Shown here piece by piece: positions 36,701 to 47,845 of a stretch of DNA of 64,000 nt. The notes beneath the pieces were generated by a model. That model ran no database searches. It was not told the DNA's origin and saw only the letters and a list, made by a program, of their open reading frames with translations. Origin of the DNA: Leptodontidium sp. MPI-SDFR-AT-0119 (Eukaryota > Ascomycota > Leotiomycetes > Helotiales > Leptodontidiaceae); the NCBI GenBank assembly GCA_020726505.1, contig JAHLEZ010000007.1:1736001-1800000 (forward strand), in the 5' to 3' direction. Made by a program: the position numbers and the translations under genes. The first letter of the stretch is position 1, and the number at the start of each line of letters is the position of its first letter.

Positions 36701-39202
36701 TTATTCTTTAATAGTGTCTACTTGGCTTTGTTTTATTAATACCTTAGCGGGGGATACGACATAGCCTAGGAACTTTATACTCTTAGTACTAAACGAGTAT
36801 TTCGATAGCTTAATAAAGAGATTTACTTGTCGTAGCCTTTTAAGGACTTAGTAGATATAGTCTATATACTGAGCTAAGTCTGCTGAGTATATAAGGATAT
36901 TATTAAGGTAAACGACATAAATGACGTCTATAAGTCCCGCTAGCGCGTCGTTAATATATGCCTAGAACGTCGTTAGTATATTAAATAGCTTAAATAGTAT
37001 AACTTAATACTCGTAATGCCTGTATCGAGTGCGAAAAGTAGTCTTTTACTTATTTCCCGCCTTAATTCTAATACGGTAGTATATATTCTGTAGGTTTAGG
37101 CTAGTAAAGACTTTCCTATCTTAGAGTCTATTTAGCGTTTCGTTAATTAAAGGTAGGAGGTACTAGTCTTTAACTGTGATCTTGTTTAGAGCTTAATAGT
37201 CAATATATAGTCGGAGGCTATTATCTTTCTTTAGCACGAAGAGAATCGGGGCGCTAGTTAGGCTCCTACTTTTCCGTATTTATCCTTTTACTTTAGAGGA
37301 CTTAAGGTATTCCCGGAGAACTTTTAGCTTTATTTCAGAGAGGTTGTAAATAAGGGAGTAAGGCGGTCTTATATTCGGCTTTAAGTTAATGGCGTGTTAT
37401 TAACCCTTTAAAGGGGGTAATTGATTCCCCTTCTCTTCTAAGAAGACATCTTTAAACTCACGGTACTCTTAGGGGATAATAAGTATATTATCGGCGTCTA
37501 GTAGGCGTGACACATTTAAGTTAAGTATTATAGTATACGTAAGGGACTCTTTCTTTTAAATAAGTTAAGAGAATTTATACGACTCTATAATACTAAGATT
37601 ATAAGTATTATTTAGTTAATATAAGTACTTTTATTGTTTTGTTTTGAAACTAATCTAAGGATTAACATCTTCTAACTAAGGCCACCCTAGAATTAGATTA
37701 ATACCTGGCATATTAATAACCCTTAGCCGGAGCGCATCTAGCTTAGTTTGTCTAAGGGTATTAGTAATCTCTACTTAGGCGAGCGCGGTGTCGTAGATAA
37801 TACTTTCGTTCTTAAGTAATGTCTAAAATGTCTTCGGCCTTTCGCTAGTGAGTTGTAAATCGTACTCTTTTGTTATTATTCTTGAGACAAAATTGTCTTC
37901 CGCCCTATTATTAATAAGGGTAGTAAGGCTCTTTTACTCTCTACTTGCTAGTATCTTTAGTTAGATTTCTATTCTCTTACTTGACGATTTTAAGGGAGAC
38001 GTGGACGTAACCGCGAGTTAGGCGTTCTTTTAATTTTTATCTAGCGAGCCTTTATTATTTACTTTAAGGTATTTATTAACGTAGTAGCTAAGCTCTTAAC
38101 ACTTGAAGTATTAAGTCTTTGACTTGTTAAACCCTCAGTATTTCCCTTGTACTAGGGTCTTATTAAGGTTGCCTCTTCTTGATCCGGATCGATTAGGGCG
38201 GGGACTTTCCTGCCTATTATTAGTCTTTCGCGGGGCTTTTTAGGAGGACTCTCCTTTCTTGTCTTTTAGCTCCTTAAGTCTCTTGTTACTACTGTTTCCC
38301 TTAGGCAAGGTATATGCCTCTTAGAGGGCTACTACTGAAATAACATCCTCCTTTGTTTATAGTTTATTAGCCTACTTATTCTTAACGATTCTCTAGCGAA
38401 TCTCTAGTCGAATCTTATTAAAGAGGATATCTCGTAATTGACGTTAAGTAAATAGCTTAAGTTGTTCTTCCTTTCCCTCGAGATAGTTGACAAATTCGAG
38501 GATAAGTTGACTAGGTCTCTATTAAGCTGTCTTATAGGCGTGAGAGTTAGCTACCTGTTTCGAGACAGGGAGTAACTAGAGGTTCGCCAGAAACTCCTTG
38601 TAGGACTCCTAAGTTATTGTGTTAAGGGCATTAAGATTATACTTTTTAAACCTTTCTTAAGTATTCGCCGGTTCTTTGCGGAGTAATGTCGTTACCCACT
38701 TAATCTTGACTATGTCAGTAGGGAACCCTTTACTATCGTAATTAAAGACACGATTATAGGCTTATAAATATTTTGTTAGCTCTCGCTAATTCTTCCCTTT
38801 ATATTTTAATAGTATTATATGTTTCCTTTTATCTCGACAGGGAGCCTAAGACTCTTTAGCGACTAGCGGGCGATCTTCTATAGTATTTATATTACCTCTA
38901 GGCCTTATTTACTAGAGTCACTATGCCCTTTCCCTCACATTCGGGGGGTATTAACTGAAGTTATCGCCGTATATCCGGCGATATTTGACAATAAGGCTGT
39001 CGAGGATATCGTTCTTCTCTTTAAGGGTCCTAATTTACTCTTATATTGCTTGTAGATTAGTAGCTAGTGTATCTTTAGACCTTCTCTAGTCTATAGGAGG
39101 GGTTACTTGTGGTCTAGGGCCACTAGGCGCCGCGGATGAGGGTTCTCTAGCTTGAATTATCGTGTAATAGTTAGGCTAGTAGTAAGAGAAAAGTAATTAG
39201 AA

Positions 39203-39381
39203 TATAATGATTACTAGTACACTAAGGTGACTTTGACACAATAGAATAGCTGGAGAGGCACTAGATAATAGCTAGTGATACTATATGATATAAAAGCTAA
39301 TTACTAAGGAGGGAAGGTTATCTCTTCCTCACTCTGTACGCATATATACAGGGAGTAAGCGCTAGGGCACGTGCCATTACA
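39203..39381 (-). repeat. LTR (5' LTR in element orientation)
   Basis: 179 bp, partner of 32364-32542. It keeps the intact CATTACA terminus next to the TCGGG duplication, while its inner terminus reads TATAATG. Confidence 0.93.
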
Positions 39382-40679
39382 TCGGGCTACTTGCAGCTCG
39401 CTTTGACTTCCTTTTAGTGGGCGGGATAGTGAAGTCACAGCCATCTAGCACAATCCTGAACGTGTCCCCGCCTTTAAACCCCTTAGCTCGCTGGGTATTG
39501 AGGAATGAGCTCCAGATGATGCCGTAGAGGGAGTTTTGCCAATCAGGGACACATTTGATGCTCGCGCCAGTGCCGCCTTGGCCGGTGGTAGCTACGAGAA
39601 GGCCTTATTAGCTGCTTGTCTCACAATAAGTTTTCAGATTTTGCTAGGGATCAGATTACCCATAAGGAACTAGATTTTCCGATCAGCGCTGCTGGAATAA
39701 GGGGGTTCAGTTAGTTGGTGTACCTCATCACATTCTCCTGGGTAGGTCACCCCCTCAATGGGATCGAAAACTGGGACACAAGCTGGAAGAGGTTAGTTAT
39801 GGATTACGATATAAAGTTTTTCAGAGACGCCGCTTGATGATCCTCCACATCCTGCATTTCGCCTATTCTTCCTTTTCAGCTGTCTACCCGCTTTTCCTCT
39901 GCCATTCCATGTGTACTCGTTACTTGTTATGTTTTGGTATTCCCTTCGAAGCCCTGTAAGCGCCTTTAGCGTCGTTTTCATCATTAGTCTAACAAACAAG
40001 GTGGTTACCGTCACACACATTCTCGAAAATCTACACGGCTATTAGCAGATATGCAGCGTTTTGAAAACTCGCACTCACCTCGTCCGTAATACCCTCTATA
40101 TGAAGAAATCGCAATGTCGGGACACAATCCTTAGCGCAATAAGGGGGCGCATCCTTTCTCGAGTTATCAAGGCAACGCTTCGAGCCATTCGGACAAGACT
40201 GCCTCAATCCATTTCCACAGCAAAAGTACCCCTGATCAGCGCAGCCTTGTCCATCATTGCAACATGTCTTCCCTTTCGTGCAATACCCCTCTCCACAACA
40301 GCTCGCGCTCTCAGGAGCACAGTGCGATCTGGAACTATCAGCATTAGAACAGCATTTCTCACCTACATCGCAGGCCATATCGCCACAACAGACGCCACCA
40401 GCAGGTGCGCAGACAGGATTGATACCGCCCTGGCAGCATTTACCTCTGGGTTTGCAGGACCGTACACCGCAACAGACTGCTCCAGTAAGAGCACAATTTC
40501 GACTGTTCAATGTGGTCAGCACAGAACAGTCGGAGTGGAGGAAACTTAGAAAGTACTCACTTGCCTTCGGGGCAACAACTGGACCCCACAGGACATGAAA
40601 ATTACTTCCCTGAACAACAATGATGCCCCTCAGCGGCGCAGCCATTTTCAGCCAGACAGCATGTTTCGCCTGAAGGATA

Positions 40680-42849
40680 CTCGTATTCCCTGTCACGTGC
40701 ACACCCCGCATACATGCACAGGGCAAATTCTTTAATTCTAGCCCCACCAACAACAGTTCAAAAAATCACAACATAACGGAAACAGAAGATATAATTAAGG
40801 CGCTTGCGGCGTTAGAATTGTGTGACGTTCCCAATTATTCTGCGATAGCTAAAGAGTACGAAGTTAGACGTACAACTCTTATGCGACGATATAAAGGCTA
40901 AACTCGCCCTAGAGCCGATTTCCTCTCCGAATCTGTTTAGTGCTTGACCGACGAGTAAGAGGAGGTGCTAATAAAGTATATTAATCGAATAATAAAGCGC
41001 GGGATGCCTCCTACGAGCCAAATTGTCAAGAATTTAGCTAAGGAAATTATTGGAAAGCTTATTAGAAAGAACTAGACAGGGCAGTTTGTTCACTAATATA
41101 ATGATCGTTTAAAGAGCCTTTACTTTAGAAATATCGACAAACAGCGTGTTAAATCTAAGTATAGGCCTTTTTATAAACACTCTTTATAAACATTTTTTTT
41201 AATTAGTTGAGTTTAATTTTATTAATCTGTTGTTGTGTAATTAATAAGTGAACTTATCGGCTAATAACTTATGTTTTTTGGATTAGCTTAACTACGTAAT
41301 GGAAACCTATTATATAACCGCCGATAATATATATAATTAAAACGAGAAGGGTTTTATTCTTAGTTATATATCGAAAACACTTAGAATTATGTCTTTAGAG
41401 GCGTACAAATTAGGGCGCATTAAGTAAGCGATTTAAGATAATAGTAAAGAGTTTATAACTTTTTTAGTACATATTTCCGCACTTAGAAAAAAGGGCTCTT
41501 TAACGCTACTTTATAAGGGGAGCTTTAGGGACTTATAAGACTCTTGGCTTGAGGATTTCGATTATTCTAACGAGTCGGCATACTTTAGAGCTACAAAGAA
41601 TAGGTGGTTAAACAATAAGCTTGGTTTACGTTAGTTAAAAAAGGTGTTTAAGTTAGAGACTCGTAAGAGTACAGGAAATCGCTGTCGTTTTTTGATTGTG
41701 GATAGCTATTTTAGTTATATTAATATAGCCTTTTTAAACAAGTGTAACGAGTTTAAGATTATTATCTTGATCTTACTTTTGTATTTTACGTATCGTTTAT
41801 AACCTCTTGATCTTAGTTATTTTAGTCCTTTAACTAAAAAGTACTTAGAGAAGCTTTAAATGATTATGTTTGAGGGCATTAGATTCGTGGGTATAACAAA
41901 GAGGATGTTTTGGAGTATATTTAAGCCGGCATAAGAAGAATCTTTTTTAAAAGACAACATCACTTCGGCATTTATAAAAGTAGGAATTTGGCCCTTTAAT
42001 CTACAACATGTTCTCACTTAAATTAATCGTCTAATCCCTGAAGTCTTAAAACTTACTGTGATGGCGACTCTATATACTTGCAAATTAATATAAAAGGTAT
42101 AACGCTTGTACTAAATCAATAAAAACCCCGCTACTCTTTAGTTAATCTTAAAGGCCGCTATTAAGCTCTCTGCTGACTACGAAGTTAATAAGCACGTTAA
42201 GAAAGGCTTAATTAAGTCGTTAGAGTTTAAAAAGAAGAAAAGAAAGCGTGGAAAGAAGATAAATCTTGTAAGGAATAAGACTAATAGGTGTGAATTATAT
42301 GGGCTAGTAGAAATTGGTAAAGCAAGAGCCTTTTAACAAGAGAAAGAAGAGAAAGCAATATAGGAAAAAGAAGAGAAGATCACTAAAAAGAGTGAGGCTA
42401 ATTCTTGTAAGGTAGAAGAGGCCTTACAAAAAGAGATTCGTCGTGAAGAGAGAGAAAAAGAGTTGGCGGAAGGGTAGGCTCAGAAAGCTACTGCGTAATT
42501 AATTACTAAAGAGGCTAAAGAAGCGGCAAAACAAGCCAAAAGGAAGCCTCTAAAGTAGACGAAGGCTGCGCCTAAACTTCAATTAATCGTGAAGTTACTT
42601 GTAATATATATGCCTCCTCAACTGACTCTTAATATAAAGGTACCGGATATTGGATTATCACGTAGAAGAATTCGTAAAATACCTGCGCGATATATTTAAG
42701 AGTAAAATTAATTAAATTACTACTAAGAATAGTTACATATATCTCCTCCTTAAATTTAAAGTTTATTAAATTATTAGTAGTGGAGTTATTACTTATTTAA
42801 TTTTCACCTGCCCCCAGAAATAAGGTGTGCACGTGACATGGAATACGAG
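40680..42849 (+). mobile_element. pogo/Fot1-type Tc1-mariner DNA transposon, degraded (2,170 bp)
   Basis: Terminal inverted repeats of about 26 bp begin CTCGTATTCC and contain TGTCACGTGCACACC, with one mismatch between the ends. TA flanks both sides (40678-40679, 42850-42851), the target-site duplication of this superfamily. The plus strand encodes a decayed transposase: an N-terminal helix-turn-helix (EDIIKALAALEL, YSAIAKEYEVRRTTLMRRYKG), a CENP-B-like segment (RGMPPTSQIVKNLAKEI), the DDE catalytic entry NEKGF near 41339-41353, and a lysine-rich C-terminus. The start codon appears as ATA (ATG mutated) near 40794, and many TAA/TAG replace Gln and Trp codons. It sits in exon 3 of the gene at 31676-43280. 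Confidence 0.85.
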
Positions 42850-43280
42850 TAGTGCCTCGAAAGATCATTAGGGCAACAATCTGTTCCCCGTGGATGACAC
42901 CAAGTACTAGCTCCGCGCTTTTATAACAGAAGATCAGTTATGACGACCTTTCTGTAATGGTAAGTAGAGAAATAGACTTACGGGAAGTAGGGCCGCCGCA
43001 GGACAAGTTGGCTGCTGTCTCTTAACAAGACTTCCGAGTTAGGGTATTCCACAGACCCGAATACTGCGTTATTTTTCTTGCCGAGATCATTCTTGAAAGT
43101 AGAATTGCCATTCTGTAATGCGACGTGCAGTGGGAGAAAATTGCTGATGCGAGCTAATAAAGAATCAGTGCCCTGCTCAGAACTTTATCTGAGAGTATGG
43201 TGCCTACCTTCGTCGAAACAAATGGTGGGCCTGAGCAATACCGCAAACACTATGAGATAAAATTGAGAAAAAGCAGCCAT

Positions 43281-43922
43281 GATTGCAACTACCTCGCGGG
43301 ACCCAGGTTGTTTCACGGCACGCCCTTTAGCAGAGCTTGTTGGAAGTGCTTAATTGGAATTTGCGGGGAATATATCCGCAATGGAAGCCGAGAGGATGAG
43401 GGTGAGGCACTGGGCGCCCAGCTCAAGGCTATCCTCCTGAGATGACTGGGCTGTGCATGGTTGCATTTTGGTTACTTTGTACGAAAGGTACATTGTCTAG
43501 GTTGCTAATTACTATACTGATTTGACCATAACAACACCACCAAATGGCAAAAATGAGTCCATATTCGTAATCAACGACCTCACTTTAGTCGATCTGGAAA
43601 TTTTCAGAATTTTCTAAGCACTTTGAAAAATCTTATATTTTTTGGTTGGGCGTTTGAGAGGTGTGGCCATTTGGTCAGTGAGTCCTTCTCGAATCATGAT
43701 CTTGCACGTGTCTAAGTGAGATCGTGATGTAATCACGAAATCGGCGACTCAAGCTACACCTCCATAACTGCTATTATTACCGATTCGTATCCTTATGCGA
43801 ACAAGCCAATCTCATTACCGTACCTTGTGATAATCGATTCTATTCTAAACGCCAACAAGGACCTAGACTAGTCCAGGCTTCAATTGTGCAGCCTTCTCTT
43901 GGTCTACCGAAAACGATCCAGA
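43281..43922. other. Divergent intergenic region, no gene seen
   Basis: Promoter side of both the secreted cysteine-rich gene (minus) and the BTB gene (plus). An open frame at 43197-43445 mostly overlaps the minus-strand first exon and is not supported. Confidence 0.5.
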
Positions 43923-44811
43923 ATGTCAGCCTCGTTTGAAGCGTTCGTGTCTGCGACTTGCTTATATTCCTTCACTAACGTGTCCTTATAGGATTCTCCT
44001 TTCTCGTTCTTTTACCTTCATTGTGGGCGCAGATGAGGTTCCTATTGCAGTTCATGAGGCAACATTCGCAGACCAATCCCCTGGCTTGAAGGCTCTAATG
44101 CAGACTGAGATGTCGGAAGGCCTAGCTCGCGAAGCTAAGTGGGAGGATGTGGATAAAGAAACCTTCATACGGTTTGCCCAATACGCATATATCGGAGATT
44201 ATTCTATCCCGAAAATGATCGTCAAACCGAGCGCTCCACTGGCAGACGAAGCGCTTCCACCGTCCTCTTTTCGAGATGACCCCCAACTGAGCGACGAGTG
44301 GAGTTATAGAGCTCCAGTAAAGAAAGCAGGCAAGAAGCAAATTTATTCTCCGCCGATACCTGTTTTCAAGGATCTGAATTACGCTCGCCCGATGCCTCAA
44401 TTCAACTTTGCAGACACCTACGATCCCACAGCAGGCGAAGGACCCAGCGAGAATATTGGCGAGATACTCCAAATCCATGCATCACTCTATGTATTAGCGG
44501 AGAAATGGAGAATCGATAGGCTGAAGAGGTTAACCCTCTTCAAAATCCATAAAACTCTGAGCTTATTCAGTCTTGATACCCCAAAACTCGAATATGTTAT
44601 CGACTTTGTACGGTACGCGTATTCGGATGAAAGAACTCCCGATTTAGAGAATTCGGTCGATGGGCTAAGGGAATTAGTTTGCGAATATATCACTGCTAAC
44701 GCGGAGTTTACATCGAGGAATGCTGTATTCTTAGCTCTTATCGAAGAGGGGGGAGCTCTTGCACGGGATTTGTGGAAGCATGCGGCACCGAGAGTAAAGA
44801 AGTCTAATTGA
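43923..44811 (+). CDS. BTB/POZ-domain protein
   Basis: Two exons, 43923-43942 and 43992-44811, with a 49-nt intron (GTTCGT, CTAAC branch site, TATAG); 279 residues. Splicing yields the typical start MSASFEAILLSRSFTFIVG, with the BTB beta-strand RSFTFIVGADEVPIAVHEATFA and the helical core GLKALMQTEMSEG, WEDVDKETFIRFAQYAYIGDY. BTB domains mediate dimerisation and often recruit Cullin-3 ubiquitin ligases. After a Pro-rich insert, the C-terminal half (residues about 160-275; LQIHASLYVLAEKWRIDRLKRL) is the alpha-helical extension found in the fungal BTB family. No lesion seen. It is divergent from the transposon-split secreted gene; no functional link is evident. Confidence 0.85.
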
Positions 44812-45082
44812 GATTGAAAGAATTGAAAGGCGTAGGAACGGCATTAGGTATGGTGTGGAGGATGGTCCAAGATATGATATAAATCATGCCACTGAAGATG
44901 GCGGTGATGGATTCCTTACTTCGCTCTTGACAATGGCGCTTCTTTACTGCTGGCCTTCGGTGTTGTATTTCACAAAAAGTTCAAAGCACGCACTATATTT
45001 TCATCATATCTTCAAATTTGAGTGAGCGATTGTTGGTTGAGAGTCCAGTCCCATTATAAATCTCCACAATATCATCACTATC
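44812..45082. other. Convergent intergenic region
   Basis: Short 3'-to-3' gap between the BTB gene and the minus-strand J-domain gene. Nothing noteworthy. Confidence 0.5.
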
Positions 45083-45716
45083 CTAATATGGATAACGCTG
45101 GTTCTTGCAAGGTACGCACGCGGCGACATTGCAGCTAGGACAACGAAAGGAATACTTCGCACATTTGTTTCCACAGAAGTAACAACTCGAGGGACCGTTC
45201 TTTCTCGGCCAACCAAGTGACGGATGGACACACTTAGCAGGCGGCCCACTTTCGACACGATTTAAACTTGGACTTCGGATGTCAATGGGCACTAGATTCC
45301 GCGATTCTGCTTGCTCTCTCATCGTCATCCAGTTTCTGCGGATAGTATCCTGTCGTTCCTCTATCAGGATCTGCACGAGACGTTCCTTTGCCTCTCTAAC
45401 CTGTTGTTCCCTTCTTTTCTTAGCTGCTTCCTCCGACCGTTCCTCCGCTTTCCTCTCCTTATCCTTCCGTAGGCGGTCCTTCACCACTCGCTCCTGTTCA
45501 GCGTTCTTTTCCTGGTCCTTCTGTATGCGTTCTCTTGCTTCTCGCTCTTGCCGTTCTCGAGCCTTTCTACCTGCTTCCCTCGATCGTTCCTGGAGCTTGC
45601 TTATCGGGGTGATGAAGCTTAGCAAGCCGGTTAAAGGCTTTTCTGATGTCTCGAACTGTTGATTGTGGTCCCACTCCAAGGCTTTCGTAGTAGTCTGGTA
45701 TTTCGGGTTCCTCCAT
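45083..45716 (-). pseudogene. J-domain (DnaJ-like) protein with coiled coil and C-terminal Cys motif, internally deleted
   Basis: Fungal DnaJ-type co-chaperone family: J domain, long charged coiled coil, then a small Cys-rich end. From ATG 45716 the frame gives the start of a J domain ([20 protein letters not shown] and HHPDK), including the HPD tripeptide that activates Hsp70, and ends at TAG 45570-45568. The coiled coil (RKARERQEREARERIQKDQE...) and the family-typical C-terminus CVHPSLGWPRKNGP / CYFCGNKCAKYSFRCPSCNVAACVPC lie in a second frame that overlaps the first. The last J-domain helix and the linker are missing at the junction, so a deletion that also shifted the frame is the simplest explanation. 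A real, shorter protein from 45679 would lack the J domain. Confidence 0.65.
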
Positions 45717-47050
45717 TTGGTTCCCAGGCCGTCGTGCCTTTGGCAATCAGGTATATGTGCGGACTAAAGAGATGCGAGCAACAGAGGTATGCAGACTTTC
45801 CACCAAACGTGTCAGTTACCATTCAAAGGTCTCATTGATGAGCAGGTTTGCTGAGGTCTTTTGACTTCTTGTTACTCGCGGCTTGTCGTGCGCTGTGCTG
45901 ACAAAGAAGAGGAGCAAGAGGTGTGGGAGTACAAGATAAGAGATTCGATGACAAAGCAAGCCGAGTATGAACGAATGGTAACACCGCTACTATTGTGGAA
46001 TATTATTGGTAAATGAGCGATGCAGCATTTAGAGACGACGAATGGCGGCTGGCTTCCTCGTGAGTTTTCTGGGAAGTGCGAGTTGGCAGCTCAGATTCGG
46101 CTGATCTACCAGATCGTGGTTGATCTTGCCCCACTTAGTTGTATCTTGGGACGCATCGCACAGAAGAACCCTCAAAAGATGAACTTCAATTCCGGTATTA
46201 AGTTTAATCCGCCCGATTTCTCGTCCCTAATGCGAAAGGAGGAGACCAAGGAGTGGCGAGGCGTTGTGTGCCACAGTGAGATGTGAGGAGCAGGGGTCAA
46301 GCGAGGCTTTTGGGCTGGGCTTATTATTGATATTTGCAGCACATCAGAGGCGGCCAACACTGCATGTGAGCACACATCCGGTTACCTGTCTTCAGGAAAG
46401 TCTCTTGACTTGCTGGCCGACATGCATAAGCTGTCTCGAGGGACGTGACATCTATGCCCTGCATCGTACTAGAGAGCCGTTGGGTGGAGATATTGCGGAC
46501 GAACCTTCCTACTAGTTCCTGGCTCTTAAGGAAGGGCGTTCTTGACTACCCTGTCCCGTACGCTGGGATTTCTTGCATCCAATATGTTGCCTTGTATGCT
46601 GTCAGGAGATGCCTGTGCTTACCGGATAATAGAATTAATTGGTCGTAGTCTCTATGCGAACCTCATTGACTATATTGCAGTAGGAGATAGTTGACAAATC
46701 ATTAAAAGCGCAGCTTTTTCTTAACCCCCGACGTGCGTAGTACCATGTGTTCCATTTCCGTCACGTGCCACGAAGAGGCAAGCCATATGCACATCGCCCG
46801 ATCATGCCTAATCAACGCGTCCACACCTCGGTCCTTCTCTTTGGCATCGATTCTTGATATCTGATAACATTGTGTAACGTACTGTAGCACTGCACAATGC
46901 CCCCGCATGTCGATATGCTGCCCACACTACTTCTTAATCCGCTTATCTACTTGAGTTTAAGTTATATTTAAGTTGCTCTTTGTCTTAATGACCTTCATTT
47001 CTCTGTCTGCTTAAGTAACGCAGGGTCTATCTAATTCTCTTATAGTTATT
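45717..47050. other. Intergenic, no supported gene
   Basis: About 1.3 kb. Several small open frames (46020-46286, 46264-46515, 46445-46648) have no recognised domain and overlap each other. Composition is ordinary until about 46.9 kb, where it becomes T-rich ahead of the gene at 47051. Confidence 0.45.
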
Positions 47051-47308
47051 ATGTTGTCTTTAGTAGATATTATAACCGCAATAAGGAGTTTGGATCTTGG
47101 TCGCTCTCTGGGCTCTTCTAACCCAGAGACCGAGTCGATCAAGGCAAAGACCAAGACTACTGATTCTCAACCCAAACGCAAGCCGCAGCCTGCTAAGACA
47201 AATCCTATCAATGTCCTGAAAGGGCCGTCAGAATCTCAGTCGTCAAAGTCTCAACCGCCGAAACTTCAACCGGAGCGTCCAACAGTCTACCCGGTATATA
47301 CTCCCTTA

Positions 47309-47577
47309 CGAGCCTACCGCCCAAAGGCCCAAAGTCCGTGTTTTTAGGGCATCTCGCTAACAAATCAAGCCTCAAGCAAATTGAATTGAGATTTAATCAT
47401 TTATAAACCAAAAATCAATTATGGCATACTCAACCTAACCTAGATACTCACGATTAGTACGAGTATGAAGACTGATTAGTTTGTGGATATCAAGTAGTAT
47501 CATAATGAATTCGATGACTTGTTTGTAGCAAAGCCTGAAAAGGTCGCTAAAAACACGGACTTTGGGCGGTAGGCTCG
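47309..47577. mobile_element. MITE A (269 bp, TTA target duplication)
   Basis: Terminal inverted repeats start CGAGCCTACCGCCCAAAG and extend to GTCCGTGTTTTTAG, about 32 bp; the left copy carries an extra GCCCAAAG. It is flanked by TTA at 47306-47308 and 47578-47580. A 3-bp TTA duplication is typical of PIF/Harbinger (Tourist-like) elements. Interior is AT-rich and non-coding. Confidence 0.75.
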
Positions 47578-47580
47578 TTA

Positions 47581-47845
47581 CGAGCCTGGAGGCACGGGTC
47601 TGTGCGCTACAGGGCATTTCACAGCCAAATGAAAAATAATAATTCTTACGCAAAATAACAATCCAAAAACCTAGTTAATAGAAAGACAGATATACCTCTT
47701 CTTTATCGTGTATTCTAATAATAAAGCAAAACGATTACGCGTCCGTTGATATATTTAAGCGTGAACTCGCCAACTTTGTATTTTCTAAGCCTGAAAGTGC
47801 CTCGCAAAACCACCTGTAGCGCACAGACCCGTGCCTCCAGGCTCA
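47581..47845. mobile_element. MITE B (265 bp, TTA target duplication)
   Basis: Terminal inverted repeats of about 32 bp begin YGAGCCTGGAGGCACGGG and continue GTCTGTGCGCTACAGG. Flanked by TTA at 47578-47580 (shared with MITE A) and 47846-47848. Its tip GAGCCT and the inner AAGCCTGAAA motif near the right end match MITE A, so the two are related but distinct families. Confidence 0.75.

Larger units (their letters stand above)
32364..39381 (-). mobile_element. Complete Ty3/gypsy chromovirus LTR retrotransposon, RIP-degraded (7,018 bp)
   Basis: Bounded by 179-bp LTRs (32364-32542 and 39203-39381) that start TGTAATG and end CATTACA, flanked by a 5-bp duplication TCGGG (32359-32363 and 39382-39386). 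Pol lies on the minus strand: the reverse-transcriptase active site reads YLNNILIYS at 36910-36884, where YLDDILIYS is expected. Gag with a CCHC remnant lies toward 38-39 kb, the integrase about 34.6-35.5 kb and the chromodomain near 34.2-34.4 kb, placed by comparison with the copy at 58220. Every frame is full of TAA/TAG. About 1.6 kb of extra sequence lies between pol and the 3' LTR. The element is inserted into an exon of the gene at 31676-43280. Confidence 0.93.
31676..43280 (-). pseudogene. Secreted cysteine-rich, GPI-type protein with probable NucA/NucB-like DNase domain, split by two transposons
   Basis: One host gene read across two insertions. Exon 1 (43280-43208) encodes a signal peptide (MAAFSQFYLIVFAVLL); exon 2 is 43153-42982; exon 3 starts at 42906 and is cut at 42850 by a pogo element, resuming at 40677. 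It encodes a Cys-rich array with repeated CC pairs (CCG, KCC), to 40079. Then come KRKNRRNAGCGG, GECDE, CVPDWQNSLYGIIW and GFKGGDTFRIVL, which resemble NucA/NucB nucleases. At 39387 a gypsy element cuts the next exon, which resumes at 32358 in the same frame. Exons 32278-32179, 32123-32040 and 31979-31676 follow with good splice sites, ending in a Ser/Thr-rich stalk and a hydrophobic tail typical of GPI anchoring. Besides the insertions, a TAA lies in the Cys array near 40604, and exons between 40078 and 39600 are unclear. Domain identity is moderate confidence; role unknown. Confidence 0.65.
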
